DNA of 6,948 nt from Clostridia bacterium (GTDB lineage: Bacteria > Bacillota > Clostridia > Oscillospirales > CAG-272): the NCBI GenBank assembly GCA_017379815.1, contig JAFNVK010000025.1:1-6948 (forward strand), in the 5' to 3' direction. A program made the position numbers and the translations under genes. Shown here piece after piece: positions 1 through 4,867 of the stretch (position 1 is the stretch's first letter; the number at the start of each line of letters is the position of its first letter). The notes below the pieces were generated by a model. That model was not told where the DNA came from, did not search any database, and saw nothing but the letters and a program-made list of their open reading frames with translations.

Positions 1-284
1 AGGGGATAGAAATCCAGGATGGGATCCTCATCCTCCGGGTTCTCCGATGCCTCGGGGCGGATCACTCCGAGATTCACCTTCGTGCCGTCGGTATAGGTGA
101 GGATCAGCTCTCCCTTGTCATTGATCTCGGCCTGCTCGATGCCGGTGCCTGCGGCGCCGGGCTCACCGGGAGTGCCCGATTCGCCGGCAGGACCTGCGGG
201 ACCCGTGCAGGCGGATAGCGTCAGCGCAAGAGAAAGGATAAGAAAAAGGATTGGCAGGATCTGCCGAAACAGACGTTTTTTCAT
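1..284 (-). CDS. Lipoprotein with collagen-like Gly-X-Y triplets (partial, 5' end only)
   Basis: Seen: reading leftward from the ATG at 284, the frame stays open to the window edge (94 codons), so only the N-terminal part is present. It starts with a lipoprotein signal peptide (MKKRLF, then a hydrophobic core) ending in the lipobox LSAC, with the lipidated Cys at residue 26. Seven Gly-X-Y triplets follow at residues 28-48 (GPA GPA GES GTP GEP GAA GTG). Next is a segment with the pattern GELILTYTDGTKVNLG, then an acidic linker (ENPEDEDP). Start choice: an ATG at 290 is also in frame, but GGAG at 292-295 lies 7 nt before the ATG at 284 and almost touches the one at 290. Known: short collagen-like runs followed by a 'GxL.vtYtDGt.v.lG' element occur in secreted Clostridia proteins. 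Inference: a surface lipoprotein; the lost C-terminus would decide its function. It has its own promoter and is not simply co-transcribed with sigK upstream. Confidence 0.82.
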   Translation of the reverse strand, partial: MKKRLFRQILPILFLILSLALTLSACTGPAGPAGESGTPGEPGAAGTGIEQAEINDKGELILTYTDGTKVNLGVIRPEASENPEDEDPILDFYP

Positions 285-291
285 GTGCATT

Positions 292-295
292 CTCC
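292..295 (-). promoter_or_regulatory. Ribosome binding site of the left lipoprotein
   Basis: GGAG on the minus strand, 7 nt before the ATG at 284. It is too close to the in-frame ATG at 290, so it settles the start at 284. Confidence 0.75.
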
Positions 296-321
296 AAATG
301 TTCAGGATATTCGGTGCCTTT

Positions 322-350
322 ATTATACCATGGCTTTTTGGGTTTGTCAA
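322..350 (-). promoter_or_regulatory. Consensus vegetative promoter for the left lipoprotein
   Basis: On the minus strand the -35 box is TTGACA (345-350) and the -10 box TATAAT (322-327), separated by exactly 17 bp, with a TGG extended -10 element directly before the -10. Both hexamers match the housekeeping sigma-A consensus in full. Transcription would start near 315, giving a leader of about 30 nt. The site fills the gap between the sigK stop (379) and the lipoprotein start (284), so this gene is independently and probably strongly expressed in vegetative cells. Confidence 0.88.
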
Positions 351-378
351 TGGAGAGTGCTCTTTTTTGCTCGGCCCG

Positions 379-1068
379 TCAGCTCCTCCCGCCCATGGCT
401 TCGCGGAGCTTCAGCAGGGCACTTTTCTCAATACGGGAGACGTAGGAGCGTGAGATGCTCAGGCTCGCGGCGATCTCTCTTTGGGTCTGCGGCTTAATGC
501 CGCCGATGCCGTAGCGCATCATCAGGATCTGCTTCTCGCGCGGGAGCAGGCAGGTCTCCATCAGGGAAAGCATCCGCTCGGCCGCCACCTTGCGGTCGAT
601 CTCGTCGGCCACGTCCTCCTCGCTACAGATCACGTCCATATAGGTCAGAGGATTGCCGTCGCGGTCTATGTCGATGGTTTCGTGAATGGAGATCTCGGGG
701 GCAAGCTTTTTGCGCGAGCGGAAGTACATCAGGATCTCATTCTGAATGCACTTTGCGGCATAGGTAGCAAAGCGCGCGCCGTTGTGGACGTTGAAGGTGT
801 CCACCGCCTTGACAAGGCCTACCGTGCCGATGGATACCAGGTCCTCCGGGTCCTGCGCGCCCGAATAGTATTTGCGCACGATGTGCGAGACCAGACGGAG
901 ATTGTGCAGGATCAGCTTCTGCCGCGCCTCCTCGTCCCCCTTCTCGGCCAGAAGAAAGCAGGCGCTCTCCTCCTCGGCGGGAAGGGGAGGCGGAAAGGCT
1001 TGAGGAGTGCCGATCCCGAGGATCAGATGCATGATCTTGGTCAGAAAAGAGAATAAGGTTGCCAGCAT
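379..1068 (-). CDS. sigK: RNA polymerase sporulation sigma factor, sigma-K type (with pro-sequence)
   Basis: Role: a sigma-70 family factor. In Bacillus, sigma-K directs late mother-cell transcription (spore coat and cortex maturation). Seen, 229 aa: hydrophobic N-terminus (about residues 1-20, MLATLFSFLTKIMHLILGIG) then AFPPPLPAEEE; sigma region 2 at about 44-120 with HNLRLVSHIVRK, DLVSIGTVGLVKAVDTF and FATYAAKCIQNEILMYFR; region 4 at about 172-222 with TQREIAASLSISRSYVSRIEK. Known: the hydrophobic leader followed by AFPxPL, and the ISRSYVSRIEK helix, match pro-sigma-K, whose leader is cleaved by the SpoIVFB intramembrane protease. Sigma-E is the main alternative; its usual neighbours spoIIGA and sigG are not seen within the window. 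Start choice: the frame extends to a TTG at 1080, but that TTG overlaps the Shine-Dalgarno GGAGGG (1073-1078), which serves the ATG at 1068. The gene is uninterrupted, with no skin-type insertion. It diverges from the SDR gene. Confidence 0.9.
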   Translation of the reverse strand: MLATLFSFLTKIMHLILGIGTPQAFPPPLPAEEESACFLLAEKGDEEARQKLILHNLRLVSHIVRKYYSGAQDPEDLVSIGTVGLVKAVDTFNVHNGARFATYAAKCIQNEILMYFRSRKKLAPEISIHETIDIDRDGNPLTYMDVICSEEDVADEIDRKVAAERMLSLMETCLLPREKQILMMRYGIGGIKPQTQREIAASLSISRSYVSRIEKSALLKLREAMGGRS

Positions 1069-1072
1069 AATG

Positions 1073-1078
1073 CCCTCC
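1073..1078 (-). promoter_or_regulatory. Ribosome binding site of sigK
   Basis: GGAGGG on the minus strand, 4 nt before the ATG at 1068. It overlaps the upstream in-frame TTG (1078-1080), which is therefore unlikely to be the start. Confidence 0.8.
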
Positions 1079-1185
1079 AAAGGTTTTTTCTATGGATATG
1101 AAGGGGGCGACCGAAACTTGCCTGTCTCCCTGAAAAGCGAAGAAAAAGCGGAGACGCAGCAGCGAAGAAGCGGAAAATCTGTTTG

Positions 1186-1214
1186 TTGACAAAGGCGCGG
1201 GGATATGCTATACT
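1186..1214 (+). promoter_or_regulatory. Vegetative promoter for the SDR gene
   Basis: TTGACA (1186-1191), 17-bp spacer, TATACT (1209-1214), with a TGC extended -10 element at 1206-1208. The predicted start of transcription is near 1221, giving an untranslated leader of about 80 nt before the ATG at 1301. It lies in the 232-bp divergent region (1069-1300) between sigK and the SDR gene. On the minus strand of that region I see the sigK ribosome binding site but no convincing sigK promoter. Confidence 0.82.
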
Positions 1215-1225
1215 AAACGGGAGGA

Positions 1226-1250
1226 CGCACGCAATCGCTTTTTGCGTGCG
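1226..1250 (+). other. Stem-loop in the 5' leader of the SDR mRNA
   Basis: CGCACGCAA (1226-1234) pairs perfectly with TTGCGTGCG (1242-1250): a 9-bp GC-rich stem with a 7-nt loop. It starts about 5 nt after the predicted transcription start and is followed by purine-rich sequence, not a T-run, so it is not a standard terminator. A 5'-end hairpin at this position could stabilise the mRNA or be part of a leader control element; the role is inferred. Confidence 0.55.
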
Positions 1251-1300
1251 CGCATACGAAAAAAAGACCAAAATTTGATTTTACGGAAGGGAAAATTGGC

Positions 1301-2059
1301 ATGAAGATCGCAGTTATCACGGGCGCATCCTCGGGAATGGGAAAGGAATTTGTGCTTCAGCTCAGCCGCGAAAAGCAGCTGGACGAGATCTGGGTGATCG
1401 CGCGTCGCCGCGAGCGCTTGGAGGCTTTGCAGAACGAGGTATCGGTCAAGATCCGCCCCGTGGCGCTTGATCTGACCCTTGACGAGAGCATCGAGGAATA
1501 CCGCAGGCTTCTGGAGGCAGAGCAGCCCGAGGTGGCCATCCTGGTCAACGCCAGCGGTGTGGGACGCTTTGGCGCGTTTGAGAATATGGAGCTTGAGACC
1601 ATGTATCAGATGATCGATCTGAACGTCAAGGCCTACGTGGGCATGACCTACGCGACCATGCCTTATCTCAAGGAGGGAAGTGAGGTCTATCAGCTGGATT
1701 CGCTCTCCTCCTTCCAGCCCGTGCCCTACATCAACGTGTACGGCGCGACCAAGGCCTTCGTGCTCAGCTTCAGCCGCGCACTCAACGTGGAGTGGAAGAA
1801 GAAGGGCATTCACGTCATGGCCGTTTGCCCGGGCTGGGTCAAGACCGAGTTCTTTGATCACGCGGTCACGGACGATACCATCACCTATTACAACCGCTTC
1901 TATACGCCCGATCAGGTCATCAAACGCGCTATTCGCGACATGAAGAAGCACCGCGACGTTTCCATCTGCGGCTTTCCCGTGCGTGCACAGGTGCTGGCTA
2001 CCAAGCTTTTGCCGCACAAGCTGGTCATGAAGATCTGGTGCAAGCAGCAAAAGAAGTGA
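1301..2059 (+). CDS. Short-chain dehydrogenase/reductase (SDR family, NAD(P)-dependent)
   Basis: Role: NAD(P)-dependent oxidoreductase, probably cytoplasmic; the substrate cannot be read from the sequence. Seen, 252 aa, the usual length of classical SDRs: Rossmann glycine motif TGASSGMG (7-14); basic residues after beta-2 (ARRRER, 34-39), which usually indicate NADP(H) preference; DL at 57-58; NASG (83-86) in place of the common NNAG; and the catalytic set Asn108, Ser134, Tyr147 and Lys151 (YGATK). PGWVKTEF (177-184) is the conserved post-catalytic loop. The C-terminal tail is basic (KLLPHKLVMKIWCKQQKK). The ribosome binding site is modest: GGAAGGG at 1286-1292, 8 nt before the ATG. It has its own promoter and a long leader with a hairpin. 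No clear terminator follows; the next gene begins 112 bp downstream with its own promoter. Confidence 0.9.
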   Translation: MKIAVITGASSGMGKEFVLQLSREKQLDEIWVIARRRERLEALQNEVSVKIRPVALDLTLDESIEEYRRLLEAEQPEVAILVNASGVGRFGAFENMELETMYQMIDLNVKAYVGMTYATMPYLKEGSEVYQLDSLSSFQPVPYINVYGATKAFVLSFSRALNVEWKKKGIHVMAVCPGWVKTEFFDHAVTDDTITYYNRFYTPDQVIKRAIRDMKKHRDVSICGFPVRAQVLATKLLPHKLVMKIWCKQQKK

Positions 2060-2108
2060 TCTTTGTGAAAATGCAACCTGAAGTTGACAGAAAAAAACCG
2101 CAAGTGTA

Positions 2109-2137
2109 TGGGCTTTTTGCGCTAAATGTGCTATCAT
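2109..2137 (+). promoter_or_regulatory. Probable extended -10 promoter for the HTH regulator
   Basis: TATCAT (2132-2137) is preceded by TGTGC (2127-2131), a good TRTGn extended -10 element. The -35 position 17 bp upstream (2109-2114, TGGGCT) matches the consensus at only three of six bases. Transcription would start near 2144. A perfect TTGACA at 2084-2089 lies further upstream, but its 17-bp partner TATGGG (2107-2112) is a poor -10, so that alternative is less likely. Confidence 0.5.
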
Positions 2138-2171
2138 AAAATCCATCAAAACAAAAAAGGAGAGTGATTTT

Positions 2172-2954
2172 ATGAATGATCGGATGACGACGGGAGCCAA
2201 GCTGGCAAGGCTTCGCCGCGAGGCGGGATATACCCAGGAGCAGCTGGCGGAGCTTCTTGACGTCTCACGCCAATCCATCAGCAAATGGGAGAGCGACACC
2301 GCCTATCCCGAGACCGAAAAGCTGATCCGCTTAGGGGAGCTTTACGGCTGCTCCATGGATTATCTGCTCAGGGAGGAGGTCACCGATCCGTCCTCGGCTT
2401 CTCCCTCCCATTGGCAGAGCAGACCGCGCAGGATGCAGGACTGGTCCTTTGAATGGAAAAGTCAACGCACGGTCCGCGGAATTCCGCTGGTGCATATTCA
2501 TTTTGGCATCGGAAGGACGGCCAAGGGCATCTTTGCCGTCGGCCTTGCGGCCAAGGGCGTATGCGCCGTGGGAATCTTTTCCATGGGACTGTTGTCCTTC
2601 GGCGTGTTCTCGCTTGGCCTTCTGGCGCTCGGAGCCTTTTCGCTCGGTGGACTTTCCGCAGGGGCGCTGGCGATCGGGCTTCTCGCCTTTGGCGGTATTG
2701 CCTTGGGGATCGTGGCGTGCGGAGGCGTGGCCGTCGGCTGCTTTGCGGCAGGCGGTGTTGCCATTGGAAAATACCTTGCCGTAGGGGATCATGCCTTTGG
2801 CGAGATCGCTCTTGGCATCTCGCACATGAGCGCCAAGCGCTTTGGCGTAGCCCCCTTTCACGGGGAGCATCTTGCAAGAGCTTCCGCCATGCTGGAGCAA
2901 ACCGTACCCTGGTGGCTTGCCTGGGCCAAGCGTCTGGTGCAGATCTTTTTATGA
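2172..2954 (+). CDS. XRE-family HTH regulator fused to a long hydrophobic Gly-pentad repeat domain
   Basis: Seen, 260 aa. Residues 8-66 form an XRE/Cro-type HTH (KLARLRREAGYTQEQLAELL, then SRQSISKWE), so sequence-specific DNA binding is expected. A polar linker (about 70-100) leads to GIPLVHIHFGIG. From residue 114 a glycine occurs every five residues up to 199 (18 glycines in one register), with Ala or Ser three residues after each of the first 17. The unit is G-x-hydrophobic-[AS]-hydrophobic. After a one-residue slip it resumes at 205, 210 and 215. Residues 129-199 contain no charged side chain. The tail has an aromatic, amphipathic end (VPWWLAWAKRLVQIFL). Known: the A(D/N)Lxx pentapeptide-repeat beta-helix also has five-residue periodicity with a small residue two before a core Leu/Phe. 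Inference: either a hydrophobic beta-helix or a membrane-inserted sensor; target genes are unknown. Ribosome binding site GGAG at 2159-2162, 9 nt before the ATG. The epimerase gene follows after 72 bp without a visible terminator. Confidence 0.88.
   Translation: MNDRMTTGAKLARLRREAGYTQEQLAELLDVSRQSISKWESDTAYPETEKLIRLGELYGCSMDYLLREEVTDPSSASPSHWQSRPRRMQDWSFEWKSQRTVRGIPLVHIHFGIGRTAKGIFAVGLAAKGVCAVGIFSMGLLSFGVFSLGLLALGAFSLGGLSAGALAIGLLAFGGIALGIVACGGVAVGCFAAGGVAIGKYLAVGDHAFGEIALGISHMSAKRFGVAPFHGEHLARASAMLEQTVPWWLAWAKRLVQIFL
2511..2816 (+). repeat. In-frame 15-bp coding repeat encoding Gly pentads
   Basis: Within the HTH gene, a five-codon (15-bp) period encodes G-x-hydrophobic-[AS]-hydrophobic. 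The first block (2511-2768) has 18 glycine codons in perfect register; after a 6-residue unit, three more glycines follow (2784-2816). Glycine codons and neighbouring codons vary (GGC, GGA, GGG, GGT), so copies have diverged at DNA level while the protein pattern is kept. This points to selection on the protein and not to recent slippage. Confidence 0.9.
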
Positions 2955-3013
2955 TGCCGATCCGCTGTTCTAAAAACGCTTCTTCTCTCGTAAGGTAATA
3001 CTGACCAAGCGAT

Positions 3014-3020
3014 AGGAGGG
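3014..3020 (+). promoter_or_regulatory. Strong ribosome binding site of the epimerase gene
   Basis: AGGAGGG, a near-perfect anti-16S match, ends 6 nt before the ATG at 3027. The 72-bp gap before the gene shows no clear promoter or terminator, so this site may serve a transcript shared with the upstream regulator. Confidence 0.8.
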
Positions 3021-3026
3021 AAGCGA

Positions 3027-4151
3027 ATGCAGCGTATTATGGTAGTCGTGGGGACTCGCCCCGAGGCGATCAAGCTTTGCCCATTGGTGCAGGAATTGAA
3101 AAAAAGAAGGAAGGTTGAGGTGCTGGTCTGTTCTACAGGTCAGCACCGTTCTATGCTCGATAGTGCCCTGCGTGCCTTTGACGTTCACCCGGATTTTGAT
3201 CTGGACTGTATGCGAACGGGGCAAAGGCACGCCACTCTTTCGGCACGGATCCTGCGCGGAACGGACGAGATCCTGCGTGCCGAGGATCCCGATCTTGTTC
3301 TGGTTCAGGGAGACACCACCTCGGCCCTTTCCGCTTCTCTTGCGGCCTATTATGCCGGGATCCCGATCGGCCACGTTGAGGCGGGCTTGCGCACGCACAG
3401 ACGCGATGAGCCCTATCCGGAGGAGATGCACCGCAGAGCCATCGCGCTTCTGGCCGAGTATCATTTTGCCCCTACCGTCACGGCAAAGCGCAATCTGCTC
3501 AGTGAGGGAGTGCGAGAGGAATCGATCTTCATCACGGGGAATACGGTGGTGGACGCTCTGCGCATCTCTCTTGGCAAAAGCGATCCGCGCCTGGATTGGG
3601 AGCTGCCAAAGGATAAGCGGATCCTGCTTTTTACCGCGCATCGGCGCGAGAGCCTCGGCGCACCCGTTCGCGGAATGCTCCGCGCGCTTCGCCGCGTTCT
3701 CGCGGAGCATCCGGACGTGGTTGCCGTTTGCCCTCTCCATCACAATCCCGAGATCCGTTCTGCGGCAACCTCCATTCTTTACGATGCCCCCCGCGTCCGT
3801 TTGATCGAGCCGCCGGAGATGCTTTCCTTTCATCGTCTCATGGCACAAAGCTATCTTATCATGACCGATAGCGGCGGCATTCAAGAGGAGGCCTCGGCAA
3901 TGGGGATTCCCACGGTGGTCATGCGGCGCAATACCGAGAGATGCGAGGGGATCCGCGCGGGTGTGCTTCGCCTTGCGGGCAGCGGCGAGGAGGAGATCTA
4001 CCGTCTGACCTCCTCACTTCTGACTCCCGGCTCGGAGGAATACGCCGCCATGAAACGGCCGTCTGCCGTTTTTGGAGATGGCAGAGCCTCGGCCCGTATA
4101 GCGGATGCCCTGGAGAAGCTATCCCCCTTTCCAAAGCGCTCTTGCGTCTGA
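3027..4151 (+). CDS. wecB: UDP-N-acetylglucosamine 2-epimerase (non-hydrolysing)
   Basis: Role: interconverts UDP-GlcNAc and UDP-ManNAc in the cytoplasm. UDP-ManNAc feeds teichoic acid linkage units, capsules and other surface glycans (the family is called MnaA in Bacillus and WecB in E. coli). Seen, 374 aa, normal length: GTRPEAIK (9-16), GQHR (38-41), QGDTTSA (94-100), HVEAGLRT (116-123), PEEMHRR (131-137), TGNTVVDAL (170-178), TAHRRES (203-209), HHNP (238-241) and MTDSGGIQEEA (279-289). Lys16, Asp96, Glu118, Glu132 and His205 align with the catalytic or substrate-contact residues known from E. coli WecB. Odd: the segment usually read as [DN]TTERPE is RNTERCEGIRAG (301-312), with Cys306 where Pro is typical. 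Context: no glycosyltransferase or ManNAc dehydrogenase gene is adjacent, so the glycan served is unknown. A terminator follows directly. Confidence 0.92.
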   Translation: MQRIMVVVGTRPEAIKLCPLVQELKKRRKVEVLVCSTGQHRSMLDSALRAFDVHPDFDLDCMRTGQRHATLSARILRGTDEILRAEDPDLVLVQGDTTSALSASLAAYYAGIPIGHVEAGLRTHRRDEPYPEEMHRRAIALLAEYHFAPTVTAKRNLLSEGVREESIFITGNTVVDALRISLGKSDPRLDWELPKDKRILLFTAHRRESLGAPVRGMLRALRRVLAEHPDVVAVCPLHHNPEIRSAATSILYDAPRVRLIEPPEMLSFHRLMAQSYLIMTDSGGIQEEASAMGIPTVVMRRNTERCEGIRAGVLRLAGSGEEEIYRLTSSLLTPGSEEYAAMKRPSAVFGDGRASARIADALEKLSPFPKRSCV

Positions 4152-4170
4152 ATTTCTGTCCTCTTTTTCT

Positions 4171-4199
4171 CGAAAGCCCTTTACAAAAAGGGCTTTTCG
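4171..4199 (+). terminator. Intrinsic terminator after the epimerase gene
   Basis: AAAGCCCTTT (4173-4182) pairs perfectly with AAAGGGCTTT (4187-4196) around an ACAA loop, and outer CG/CG bases extend the stem across a one-base bulge. The T-tract is short (four T), so termination may be incomplete. The stem lies 20 bp after the wecB stop codon, and its loop region carries the -35 box of the next gene. Confidence 0.7.
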
Positions 4200-4208
4200 T
4201 GTTAAAAT
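4180..4208 (+). promoter_or_regulatory. Promoter for tadA, overlapping the wecB terminator
   Basis: TTTACA (4180-4185), 17-bp spacer, TAAAAT (4203-4208), with a TGT extended -10 element (4200-4202). The -35 box begins in the left arm of the terminator hairpin and runs into its loop; the right arm is in the spacer. Predicted transcription start is near 4215, leaving a leader of about 75 nt in which only the ribosome binding site is recognisable. Confidence 0.75.
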
Positions 4209-4275
4209 GGTTAAAATGAATAAAGAAAGATTTGCTTTTGCGAGGCCACGGAAGTATGCCTGCGCGAAATAGAAA

Positions 4276-4280
4276 GGAGG
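4276..4280 (+). promoter_or_regulatory. Ribosome binding site of tadA
   Basis: GGAGG lies 9 nt before the ATG at 4290. It is only 3 nt from an in-frame GTG at 4284, so the ATG is the better start. Confidence 0.7.
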
Positions 4281-4289
4281 AGGGTGTGC

Positions 4290-4766
4290 ATGAGCTGTTC
4301 GGTTGAGGATCTTCGATGGATGTCTCTGGCTCTTGAGGAGGCGAGGCTTGCGATGCAGGAGGGAGAGGTGCCCGTTGGCGCGGTGATCGTGCGCAACGGT
4401 CTTTTGCTTTCCCGAGCGCACAATCTTTGCGAGAGAGAAACGGATGCCACGGCGCACGCCGAGTGCCTGGCCATCGGACAGGCCTGCCGCAAGGCAAGCT
4501 CATGGCGCTTGTCGGATTGCACCCTTTACGTCACGCTCGAGCCATGTTCCATGTGCGCGGGAGCGGCGGTCAACGCAAGGGTTGGACGTATCGTTTACGC
4601 TGCAAAGGATCCGCGGGCAGGTGCGCTTGGCAGTCTTCTCGATCTGCGCGCCTATCCCCTTGAGGGAAGGCCACTCGTCGAGCAGGGACCGCTGGAGGGT
4701 GAGTCGCTTGCACTTCTGCGTGCCTTCTTTGCCGAAAGACGCCAAAAAGAGAAGGGCGTTCGCTGA
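4290..4766 (+). CDS. tadA: tRNA-specific adenosine deaminase TadA
   Basis: Role: deaminates adenosine 34 to inosine in the anticodon wobble position, classically of tRNA-Arg(ACG); cytoplasmic, normally essential, acting as a homodimer. Seen, 158 aa from the ATG, a typical length: a cytidine-deaminase fold with EVPVGAVIV (26-34), RAHN (42-45), the zinc/catalytic motif TAHAE (His56, Glu58) and PCSMCAGA (Cys86, Cys89 as the other zinc ligands). KDPRAGALGSLLDL (106-119) and the C-terminal LLRAFFAERR match the TadA-specific region, which separates it from guanine or cytosine deaminases. Start choice: an in-frame GTG six bases upstream is too close to the GGAGG. It has its own promoter and is followed by 101 bp holding the asnA promoter. 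In many Bacillota the SRP RNA gene or dnaX lies near tadA; neither is seen here. Confidence 0.93.
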   Translation: MSCSVEDLRWMSLALEEARLAMQEGEVPVGAVIVRNGLLLSRAHNLCERETDATAHAECLAIGQACRKASSWRLSDCTLYVTLEPCSMCAGAAVNARVGRIVYAAKDPRAGALGSLLDLRAYPLEGRPLVEQGPLEGESLALLRAFFAERRQKEKGVR

Positions 4767-4784
4767 TTTTTTTGCGCTTTCCTC

Positions 4785-4813
4785 TTTACAAAAGCGGTGA
4801 AATCGTATATAAT
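4785..4813 (+). promoter_or_regulatory. Vegetative promoter for asnA
   Basis: TTTACA (4785-4790), 17-bp spacer, TATAAT (4808-4813): a full -10 consensus with one -35 mismatch. Transcription would start near 4820, leaving a leader of about 48 nt. That is far too short for a T-box, the usual asparagine-responsive control in many Bacillota. Confidence 0.85.
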
Positions 4814-4867
4814 ATTTGTTGTGAATGAAAAGACCCGTTCCCCGAAACAGAAAGGCTTGGTATTAAG

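Noticed and set aside
1081..1110. Possible sporulation-type -10 boxes (CATA-like) upstream of sigK on the minus strand
   Set aside because: CATATCCA and CATAGAAA match a sigma-E -10 only partly, and no matching -35 lies at the right distance.
2084..2112. TTGACA at 2084-2089 as the -35 box of the HTH gene promoter
   Set aside because: Its 17-bp partner is TATGGG, a poor -10; the extended -10 TGCTATCAT further downstream is the better candidate, though this is not certain.
1208..2299. A 363-codon minus-strand open frame opposite the SDR gene
   Set aside because: It spans the SDR promoter, the whole SDR gene and the start of the HTH gene, shows no domain, and is explained by codon bias of the real plus-strand genes.
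2331..2900. Minus-strand open frames opposite the Gly-pentad region
   Set aside because: The 15-bp period of the plus-strand repeat makes all frames look repetitive and open; none has a ribosome binding site or a plausible protein.
2970..3884. Long minus-strand open frame opposite the epimerase
   Set aside because: The plus strand encodes a complete UDP-GlcNAc 2-epimerase; the antisense translation has no recognisable motif.
4216..4272. An 18-codon leader ORF before tadA (starting MNKERF)
   Set aside because: It has no ribosome binding site, would begin right at the predicted transcription start, and its sequence has no attenuation-type codon run.
4745..4790. Imperfect hairpin around the tadA stop as a terminator
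   Set aside because: The long stem needs a mismatch and two G-T pairs and is not followed by a T-run. The only T-run (4767-4773) lies in its loop, next to a 3-bp mini-stem that is too weak.
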